From contig SRSI01000075.1 in assembly GCA_005656395.1 (NCBI GenBank), positions 1-44,650 on the forward strand: a stretch of 44,650 bases of DNA, in the 5' to 3' direction. Of this stretch, positions 21,390-29,617 are shown in pieces. The stretch comes from Strongyloides papillosus (taxonomy: Eukaryota; Nematoda; Chromadorea; Rhabditida; Strongyloididae). Below the pieces are notes generated by a model. The model saw nothing but the letters and a program-made list of their open reading frames with translations. It made no database searches and had not been told where the DNA came from. The translations under genes and the position numbers were made by a program. How positions within the stretch are numbered: position 1 is the stretch's first letter; each line of letters opens with the position of its first letter.

Positions 21390-21596
21390 AGGGTATATAA
21401 ACAGCGCCGCTGTGGCAAAGTGGATAAATCTAAAGTTGATGAGAAAATATAACTGGGCTCACTTCTCAGTGCACGGTGAGGTGCTTGTTTCTCGGATTCT
21501 ACAGATATATGAAGCTTAGTTGCGGTAGGGCGTTAGGGAATGAGAGCCTTTCGGGGTTTCTCATTCCCGAAAAGTTTTTTGATACCTGAATTTTTT
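21390..21596 (+). ncRNA. Candidate structured or Pol III-type RNA (unit B)
   Basis: Same block as in unit A: box-A-like motif at 21413-21423, 10-bp hairpin arms at 21536-21545 and 21559-21568, and T6 runs at 21575-21580 and 21591-21596. No change separates the two copies. Confidence 0.4.
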
Positions 21597-21781
21597 GCAT
21601 AAAAAAATTTATTTAATAATTTAATTTATTAAATTTTTAAAAAATAAAATAAATAAATATACAAAATAATACTAATTAATTAACAAAAATGGTCTATTTA
21701 CATATAAATAACTAAAAAGCTGAATCCGGATACTAGCAGTGAAAATTAACAGAAACCCTACGTCTCCTGAAGCTGTAGTCA

Positions 21782-21903
21782 CTCCATCGTCTTGCTGTAC
21801 GTCTTATCTAAGAAATCCTGATATTCTGGAAACAAAGCATCGTTATGGATCTCCACTGTCTCGCTGTAAACGTCGTCTTGGAAAACTGATATTCTGGAAG
21901 CAG
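21782..21903 (+). repeat. Diverged tandem duplication (unit B)
   Basis: Copies at 21782-21838 and 21851-21903, as in unit A. Confidence 0.5.
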
Positions 21904-21959
21904 AAAAAATTAAAATTATTTTTATATTTATTTATCTTACATTATTTTACGTAAGAATT

Positions 21960-22733
21960 TATTTAATTAATTATTATTATTCTTTAACTTTCAAAATAGG
22001 GTAAGTTAGAAGATTCTCTTATATAATGTTCTCCTGAACGTCATATTCTAGCAAATTATAATTGTTAAAGATAACATACGTAAAAACTAGTACCAAATCT
22101 GAAATAGTAACTTATTAATCAATTAATTAACTTACCATTAATAAAATTAAGTCTAGATACTAACAATTAACATTCCTTGTGTCGAACTTAGAATCGGAAG
22201 TTTAAGGACTATATTAACCATTAACCATAACAAGTAAACTAGTCTACTTCTGATTAGACGCAAGGAACTAACCACATACTTAACTAGACAAGTATAAAAC
22301 AAAAAGAAAAAATAACTAGGAAAATAAATAATTAATTGAAAGATAACTACTAACTGAAAGATGAAGTACAAACCTTTTACAGATATGAAATCTAATCTTA
22401 TTGTCACTTATTGTACCATACCCACATTACTTAATTTAATTTCTTTTTATTCGTGAATCTATATTTATGATTCACACCATTTTAATTTATTATATTTTAT
22501 CTATATAATTTTATTATATTGATATCTCATTTCTTTATTTTCACTAAATTAACCATTAATTATTATTATTATGTGTATACTTTTGAATCCATCTAAGATT
22601 CAAAGTCTCTTGCTACATTACTTATTATTATTGTTGTTTCACATTTTATTGTATAGAAATCTCCATGCATACCTGAAAGTAACTTATTATGATTGTATAT
22701 TATATTTAAAATTCGTTATAATTAATAAAATAT
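21960..22733. other. Distal tail of the insertion: hairpin-rich, non-coding (unit B)
   Basis: Same as unit A 7560-8333. GAATC/GATTC hairpins lie at 22453-22475 and 22583-22603. No gene is seen. Confidence 0.45.
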
Positions 22734-22744
22734 AGAACGGCCAT
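22734..22744. repeat. Target-site duplication, right copy (unit B)
   Basis: AGAACGGCCAT at the 18S edge on the right side of the insertion. Confidence 0.9.
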
Positions 22745-22843
22745 GCACCACCAACCACTAAATCATGAAAGAGCTATCAATCTGTCAATCCTTATAGTGT
22801 CCGGCCCGGGTGAGTTTTCCCGTGTTGAGTCAAATTAAGCCGC

Positions 22844-22892
<49 letters not shown>

Positions 22893-23960
22893 TTTGCAAC
22901 CATACTTCCCCCGGAACCGAAAGACTTTCGTTTCCGAGAAGGTGCATAAATTATTATAACTAATAATTCATACACCTAGTAGGCATAGTTTACGGTTAGA
23001 ACTAGGGCGGTATCTGATCGCCTTCGAACCTCTAACTTTCGTTCTTGATTAATGAAAACATTCTTGGCAAATGCTTTCGCAGTAGGACGTCTCGCTACGG
23101 TCCAAGAATTTCACCTCTAACGTAGCGATACGAATGCCCCCGTTTGTTCCTATTAATCATGAAAAAGATTAGTGAAACCACACTAACTTTTTCTATAGTG
23201 TTATTCCATGCTAGACCATACAAGCATATAAATGCCTGGTTTAAACCCTCTGATTTATTCAAAGTAACAGTTTATTATTTATTAAAAATAAATAATAAAA
23301 ATAATAAGATGGTAATGAAATTAAAACATCCAAGATGCTCATTACACAATCTTTATAATCCAACTACGAGCTTTTTAACCACAACAATCATTTTATGCAC
23401 TTGGAAAGCTGGTATTACCGCGGCTGCTGGCACCAGACTTGCCCTTTCCTTTACCAACAAGTTATTTAAACTTGAAGATTTTCAATCCAAATATTAATAA
23501 TAATATTTGGTTGTCATTTTTCGTCACTACCTCTTTGAACTAAAATTGGGTAATTTTCGCGCCTGCTGCCTTCCTTGGATGTGGTAGCCGTTTCTCAGGC
23601 TCCCTCTCCGGAGTCGAACCCTAATTCTCCGTTATCCGTCACAACCATGGTAGGCCAATACCCTACCATCGAAAGTTGATAAACCAGATACACATACGGT
23701 ATGTTTTAATAACAAAATCAGCAAGGATATTTTGAGTCAACCGTTATAATGGTTTAATCAAATAAACGCACCACTAATGTGGTATAAATAGCGTGTATTA
23801 GCTCAAGAATTACCTCAGTTATCCAACTAAAATATTTACCGTGTAGTCTATAGCTGTTATAATGAGCTTTCCGCGGTTTCATGTTTAAAACATTGTACTT
23901 ACACATGCATGGCTTAATCTTTAAAATAAGCACATCAATTCAGACAGGATCAATCAGATA
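22734..23960 (-). rRNA. 18S rRNA, 5' segment (unit B)
   Basis: The 5' part of the second 18S gene. It differs from unit A at three sites in the variable region (for example GGTAATG against GATAATG near 23311, CACAATC against TACAATC near 23345). This shows real variation between repeat units. Confidence 0.96.
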
Positions 23961-26097
23961 TATGATTTTATAATTATTTTTATTTAAATATAAAATAAAA
24001 AGTTTTTAAAAATTTTTACTATATTACTACGTAATAAATTGAAACGCATAGTTTTTTCATTCACTATACATTTATTAATATGTATATTTACAAGTAATAT
24101 ATATATTAACAATCACTCCATATATTTATAATGTATAATATAAGTTTTTATTATAAATTTTATTTTAAAGAATTAATATCTTTAAAGTTTTATAATAAAA
24201 ACTTTTTATACAATCACTATTCTTAACATATATAGTTACTTCGGGTATAAATTATTTAAAATTATTATAAAAGTATATGTTGTCTGAATAATATAACTAA
24301 CAAAATATGTTTCTCCGATAAATTTAACCTATAAAACATTTATTATTATAGCGATAAAGTTAACTTATGTAGGTATTATCTTTTTCTCTAACAATATCAC
24401 TATATAAATGTAGGAAGATGTTTTATATGATAGTTAGGATGTTTTTCTCTTACTTTATTATATATATTTTGCGTAGAATATATGTGTGCGTAACTTTATA
24501 TATATCTCCGAAATTTTTCAACTAACTTTTATATATCATCTCTCTTATATATTATTTTATCTAAATGTTTTTGAATAACTGTAAATTTTTACGTAAATAT
24601 AAATATTTTTACGCACGCAATTTTTAAGCAAATTTATTATTTATTTTATATATAATATTATATATATTTTTATATAAATATTATCTATAACTTTAAATAT
24701 ATCTCTCTCTACAATTTTTTTAATTTTAATTATTATATAAATATATATTTCTTTAATAAATTTAACTTAAATATTATATATTACTTTTAAAAAATATAAT
24801 TTAATTTAATTTATATGTATAAAATTATTTTGTTAAATTATAATAAAAAATTTATTTTAAAAATGTGTTGTTATAAGGAAAAGGAAGAAGAAGAGAATTT
24901 ATTTTAATATATATAAATAATATTAAAATAATAATTATCAATATAATAATAATTAATATATAAAAAAAATACCATTATATAATATTTAAAAATTATGTTA
25001 AAATAATAAAAATCATTTATTTTCATTAAAATTATATATAAATATTAAAAATAATAATAATATTTTATAAGTTCTTAAATAGTTTTTCTTAAAAAATTAT
25101 ATTTCTCCTCATTATATTCTTTTTAATTTTTTCTTTATAAAAATATCTTACTTACTTTATCAAATAAAATGTTACTTTTTTTAATTTCATTTTATTCATT
25201 GAAGAAAGATTCGATTCGATTCGATTCGATTCGATTCGATTCATTTATATAATATTCATTTTCTCTTCTCTTATTCATTTGAAAATAAATAAATTTTTGA
25301 TAATAATGTTTTATAGTTGGTTTATTTATTAATAATTTATAGTAAAACATTATTATCTTAAAATAATTAGTAAATTTGTTATTTCAATTATTAAATTTAA
25401 TTATTATATAATATATTTTATTTTTCAAAATTTTCCAATATAAAATATAATATTATTCCAAAATAAAATATACATACATTATTCCAAAAATAATTTATTT
25501 ACGTATGTTAATAATATATGGGTTATAAAAAGTCGTAAAATTTTTATAAATTAATTTCTTCTTCAATACATTTTACATAACTAATTTATTTACCTATGTT
25601 AATATATATTATGGGTTATAAAAAAGTCGTAAAATTTTATAAATAACATTCAAATACATTTTACATAACAAAAAACATATAACATTTATATATATAATTT
25701 AATAAAATAATTTTAACAAAATATATTAAAGAAAGAGATAAAATAGTAGAAATGTAAATGAATGAATGAATGAATGAATGAATGAATAATAATTAAAAAA
25801 ATATCATATTATATTTATAAGTATATTTTATATTTTTTATTAAATATAATAATATAAATAAAAAAAAACTTATATTAATTTATATATTTTAAAAAAAAAA
25901 TATTTTCTTTTATTATAAAATATAAATATAATGAATATAAACAATATTAGATATTTAAAAAGAATATATTTATTTTATTTAATAAAATTAATATAAGTTA
26001 TTTTATTTATTTATAATTATTTAAACACATACATATAAAATATATTTTTATATATAATAAATAATAATAATTTAGTATACAATATAATTAATAAATA
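23961..26097 (-). other. Intergenic spacer with 5' ETS (unit B)
   Basis: About 2.14 kb. It has the same parts as unit A with many small A/T-run length differences: inverted repeat 24142-24204, (GATTC)n 25208-25242, ~89-bp duplication 25491-25669, and (AATG)n about 25757-25787. No gene is seen. Confidence 0.85.
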
Positions 26098-26552
26098 AAC
26101 AGTGACACCAAACACAAGGATAAGGCTCAATAGATCGCAGGAAAGACCTGCTCTACTACTTACACCCCCTGGTCCAGCTAGCTAGTCGTATGCAAGCTCA
26201 CTATTACCTTGACATCAATAATATCAATGATACGATATTATTATTAAATATTTATTTTAAAATATTTAATAAATCATAACGCAAGGCTTAAACTATCATT
26301 AAAAAATAATGATATAATATTACCTAAAATTATGTTAAGGTAAAAATTTATTGTTGATATTACTAGACAGAATACTGACTTAGATGCGTTCAGTCATAAT
26401 TCTGCAGCTGGTAGATTCAATGCATTATTGTTTCCAATAACATTATATACCAATTAGCTGATCTAACGGTTCCTCTCGTACTAAGTTAGATTACTATTTC
26501 AACAACTAAATAAATCAACAGTAGGATAAAACTAACCTGCCTCGACGGTCTA
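26098..26552 (-). rRNA. 28S rRNA 3' fragment, truncated at the array edge
   Basis: The 3' end of a third 28S gene, including the sarcin-ricin loop region near 26468. rDNA identity stops at about 26552, at CGGTCTA, which corresponds to about 12168 in unit B. This is the conserved peptidyl-transferase block just inside GTTTAGACCGTCGTGAGACA. The last bases are already altered (CCTGCCTCGACGG against CCTGTCTCACGACGG). The gene cannot give a functional 28S. This is either the physical end of the rDNA array or the site of an insertion or rearrangement. Confidence 0.93.
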
Positions 26553-26654
26553 TTACCCCTGCTATAGGATTTTTACCCCTGCTATGTGACCATTCTAGTC
26601 TAGCGATTTTTGAGGATGAGGATTTTTGAGATCCACAGGTGTCAGGTGTCAGGT
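26553..26654. other. Junction segment beside the rDNA edge
   Basis: Non-rDNA sequence with two ACCCCTGCTAT copies (26555-26565 and 26575-26585), CTAGTCTAG, two GATTTTTGAG motifs and a doubled GTGTCAG. It looks like degenerate units of the adjacent minisatellite. No gene is seen. Confidence 0.6.
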
Positions 26655-26858
26655 GCCCTGTCTTTTTTTCCTTAGTCTAGTTTTTTAGCCCCTGTCTTTT
26701 TTTCCTTAGTCTATCATTTTTTCCCCTGTCTTTTTTTCCTCAGTCTAGTATTTTTTCACCTGTCTTTTTTACCTGGGTCTAGTATTTTTTCCCCTGCCTC
26801 TCAAAACCGCAGTCTAGTTTAGGACACCTGCTATGTATTTGGGTCTAGTTTAATAATT
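26655..26858. repeat. 34-bp-period minisatellite, six copies
   Basis: Copies start at 26655, 26689, 26723, 26757, 26791 and 26825, exactly 34 bp apart. Each begins with an nCCCTG-type block, then a T-run, then GTCTAG, then a second T-run. The first three are close to one another and the last two have drifted. The exact spacing with substitutions and no indels is unusual for a T-rich minisatellite. Confidence 0.85.
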
Positions 26859-27021
26859 TTAAACCATTTATACCCAAAGTTACAAGTTATATATATATAT
26901 AATACTCTAGCTAAATAATATATATATCTATTATATAACCTGTTCAATAGTATCTCATTCTATATTGATATCATCAGGTATTTTTATCATCACTTGATAT
27001 CCACGCCGTCAAAACCAACGC
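26859..27021. other. AT-rich 3' flank of the recombinase gene
   Basis: It contains (TA)n tracts (26889-26902, 26929-26938) and a repeated TTGATATC (26965-26972, 26994-27001). No gene is seen. A terminal sequence of a mobile element could lie here but cannot be identified. Confidence 0.4.
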
Positions 27022-27672
27022 TTAGAAAAGACTCTGCAGATCATAATAATCTGGGTAATCATTCCTAAGCGTTTCGAGCTGTTCATAGGTATAATAACCT
27101 AAGCGTGTTATCATTTTAGCAGCCCTAGCCAGGTGTTCATCTGCTCTTAACTCACCCGGAATTTCCAGTTCCGCTAAACCTTGTACTAAGACGTTGGTAT
27201 AACTACGTGGATCTCTAGCGAATTTTTTAGGCTTAATTTCCTTCGATTTCAGCACTATAAAAATACCACCAATGATACGCATTAACTCAAACCGACTTAA
27301 TATCCGTTTTACCATTGTATCTGATAATGTTGGTACCTTTCTACCACACCTATCAGTTGTGTGTTTTTCAGAAAGCGATGGAATTCTTCTTAAAAAATCC
27401 CTAACAAACTCTCTGTTTATACACGTCCAATAGTGTTTGTGATAGGAGATCAAGCTGAATATACAATCCATCATGTCCTCACGATACACATTACCGTCTT
27501 TCAATGAGTTGAAATCGGGTACCTGTTTAGGATCAAATTTCGTTTCAATAAACGGAAAATTGACCGATGAGATGATATCACTAACATCTCTAGTTACAGT
27601 TTGCTCAGCTACCAGTTCTTCATTAGCTTTGCGTTTAGTATTCACACGATGATGAGAAACACCAGCTATTTT
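27022..27672 (-). CDS. C-terminal part of the tyrosine recombinase gene (out of frame with the main part)
   Basis: This open frame of about 216 codons ends at 27022. It has no ATG start: the conventional start would be GTG, and the first Met is more than 50 codons in (EDMMD). The preceding frame ends only a few bases away at GATGAAAAATAG, where one more A in the five-A run (27669-27673) would continue DDEK directly into IAGVSHHRV and this frame. I therefore take it as the C-terminal region of the same protein. It shows a basic start (NTKRK) and a middle segment, VPTLSDTMVKRILSRFELM, that could be a helix-turn-helix. I recognise no named family. The alternative is a separate gene reached by splicing. 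Confidence 0.6.
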   Translation of the reverse strand, partial: KIAGVSHHRVNTKRKANEELVAEQTVTRDVSDIISSVNFPFIETKFDPKQVPDFNSLKDGNVYREDMMDCIFSLISYHKHYWTCINREFVRDFLRRIPSLSEKHTTDRCGRKVPTLSDTMVKRILSRFELMRIIGGIFIVLKSKEIKPKKFARDPRSYTNVLVQGLAELEIPGELRADEHLARAAKMITRLGYYTYEQLETLRNDYPDYYDLQSLF

Positions 27673-29432
27673 TCATCATCAGCTACCACATCTAATTCCA
27701 TAGGTTCGGCATCATTATTGACACTAGCAACGTTATCACCTACGAGTTCATCAGATTTGGCAACATCATAATCCTCATCTTCAGGAGTTACATATGCTTG
27801 GACTCTGAAAAAGTTGACATCACTGTCAACAAACATCTCTTCAGACTTACGCAGCTGTTCCCAGCCTTGTATTCCGTCATGATAAGGTGTCCACTTATCA
27901 TAACATCTTGCAGAGGTTTTACTCTGATGGCCGCGAAGAGATACTGTGGCATCTACAAAGTCCTCATATGTAATCCCCTTAAATTTGAGGTATGTTTTAA
28001 CAATGGATGAGGCAATTCTGAATTTATAACATGCAACCTTTTCTTTCTTAAAATCAAGCCCGGTATCCTTGAGAAAGACAGCTGAAGCTTTTTGGTTGAC
28101 GTTATTTTTCCAGAATTCTCCTTTACTATTAAAAAATAAAGGAGCTTTTGACGGTATCGAAAAAAGTACCTCATTAGAAAAATGTTCTTTGATTACCTCT
28201 TTGCGTTTTTCAAGGTATGGATCAAAGACATTAATTCTACATTGTTCGTCTAATACGTGATGGCTTGTATCACTTTTCCCACTGTAGCTGAAGGCGACCC
28301 AAGTTTCATTTGTTCCTGGATAATTAACCTTAACCGCATTACCCAATTCAGCTTTGTAAAGAAATTCAGGGCGTGCACCTTGGATTAAAAGTATAAATAA
28401 TCCCACCCTTAGTGAATATCTTTCAAAGTCTTTTACGTCATTTCCTTTGGGTATGGTAAGATCCAGTTTGCGAACAAAACTTGAGTACCATGGATAAGGC
28501 CGGGAATCAACAACTACGACCTTATCTGCCTCCTCCTTTTCCTTGTTCTTCATTATGCGATGAACAGTTTTTTCCACCTTATGTAGAATCATCGTTAACG
28601 CTTGGTCCATATTTCTATCGTCAAGGACGCCACTCCTTAGTTTTTGAACCCTTAAAAACTCGATGAAATTTTTAATTGGACGACGATAATTCGTGATGGT
28701 TTTCGAGTTGGTAAGCCTGCCAACAATGGAAAAGTATTCCAGTAACGGGATTTCGGCTACATCAACAAAATCTGACACGTTTGTAAAGGGTACCGGAAAG
28801 CAATTAGCGAAAATACGTTTTAGAGTATTTGATTCGGAAATCAACTCTCTTGACGGTTTATTTTCATTGCCGACACCTTTACCTCGTCTTGCCATATTAA
28901 GTTGATACTGAATGTACTCCTCAATAATTGGATCGTTGTACATATCATATAGCCCCAGACGTTTTAATGTTGCCTTCACCTCATGTGGTTGTTCAGGATA
29001 AGAATCCATAGTTAACATCAAGTCACGAACAACTGCAAAATTTGTCATGACCTCGTCTCTGACTTTATCCAAGAATATAGCCCGCTCCGAAACGATATCG
29101 ACTAAAACATTTTCACCATGCAACTCACGAATTTCAGTAGATCTTGTATTGCGACGTGCTACTTCACGTTTTCTTTTAGCTTCAAGCTCAAAATACTCGG
29201 CTCTACACTGTTTCTTATTCTCATGCATTAGGCGAAAAGCCATATCCTTACGTTTAATGAAATCACCATGTGACTCATTATCTGCTTTAGGATGGGCCAA
29301 ACCGTAATGATTCGAAAAGTTGATATTCCAAGAATCGCAAATATGACAGAACTCGCAGAATTTGAGGCCCGCGTTTTTAAGTATTTTGGGTATAATTGAA
29401 CGGGTGTGTATTTTTACACGTGCCTTATTTTC
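27666..29432 (-). CDS. Tyrosine recombinase (integrase-type) with C2H2 zinc finger, Crypton-like
   Basis: The frame is open for 588 codons but has no ATG near its 5' end. From the frame start, residues 26-47 form a perfect C2H2 finger (C-X2-C-X12-H-X4-H, in KFCEFCHICD to HYGLAH). A basic, probably coiled region follows. A helical core-binding region (about 190-290) comes next, then the catalytic domain: Arg I in GARPEF (354), Lys in SGKSD (386), YKFRIAS with Arg II (472; the usual His is Tyr), LRGHQS (His 502) and SARCYDKW with the nucleophile Tyr 511. The tail is acidic. This is a site-specific DNA strand-exchange enzyme. Crypton transposons and DIRS-like elements carry such enzymes in eukaryotes, and no RT/RNase H is present here. 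An upstream splice acceptor or frameshift is needed to start it. Confidence 0.75.
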   Translation of the reverse strand, partial: ENKARVKIHTRSIIPKILKNAGLKFCEFCHICDSWNINFSNHYGLAHPKADNESHGDFIKRKDMAFRLMHENKKQCRAEYFELEAKRKREVARRNTRSTEIRELHGENVLVDIVSERAIFLDKVRDEVMTNFAVVRDLMLTMDSYPEQPHEVKATLKRLGLYDMYNDPIIEEYIQYQLNMARRGKGVGNENKPSRELISESNTLKRIFANCFPVPFTNVSDFVDVAEIPLLEYFSIVGRLTNSKTITNYRRPIKNFIEFLRVQKLRSGVLDDRNMDQALTMILHKVEKTVHRIMKNKEKEEADKVVVVDSRPYPWYSSFVRKLDLTIPKGNDVKDFERYSLRVGLFILLIQGARPEFLYKAELGNAVKVNYPGTNETWVAFSYSGKSDTSHHVLDEQCRINVFDPYLEKRKEVIKEHFSNEVLFSIPSKAPLFFNSKGEFWKNNVNQKASAVFLKDTGLDFKKEKVACYKFRIASSIVKTYLKFKGITYEDFVDATVSLRGHQSKTSARCYDKWTPYHDGIQGWEQLRKSEEMFVDSDVNFFRVQAYVTPEDEDYDVAKSDELVGDNVASVNNDAEPMELDVVADDEK

Positions 29433-29617
29433 CTATAACCTTCGGAATTTGTCATTTCTTGTACACCATAAGTTACAGTTTCAGGTATTGGCTGCTGTAC
29501 TGAGACGTTAACAAGCGGTTCAGCACTTGCAATTTCATCCGTTGATGGGTAATCATTTTCAGAATCAGGGCACTCACTAGGCTGATAACTATCAGAGTCA
29601 TAAATGTCTAAATGAAA
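29414..29617 (-). pseudogene. N-terminal fragment of the recombinase gene, cut by satellite
   Basis: An open, coding-like frame rich in D, S, E, P and T (DSDSYQPSECPDSEND, then VQQPIPETVTYG) runs to a TAA at 29416-29414. One extra A in the run at 29428-29431 would join it to the zinc-finger frame, giving YRKNKARVKIHTR. At its 5' side the coding-like sequence meets the satellite at about 29612, with a TGA at 29620-29618 and no in-frame ATG. The true start is missing, so the gene is either truncated by the satellite or begins with an exon I cannot see (TTCATTTAG at 29608-29616 could be a splice acceptor). Confidence 0.55.

Larger units (their letters stand above)
16362..22733 (+). mobile_element. 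R2-like non-LTR retrotransposon insertion in 18S, antisense (unit B, intact ORF)
   Basis: This 6372-bp insertion has the same position, orientation, target duplication and internal layout as unit A. Beyond the ORF's first 850 bp I found almost no differences between the two copies over about 5 kb. That points to recent amplification of whole rDNA units or to concerted evolution, rather than two independent insertions. The intact ORF suggests recent activity. Confidence 0.87.

Noticed and set aside
26655..26858. CRISPR-like 34-bp repeats
   Set aside because: Head-to-tail minisatellite with no spacers between copies.
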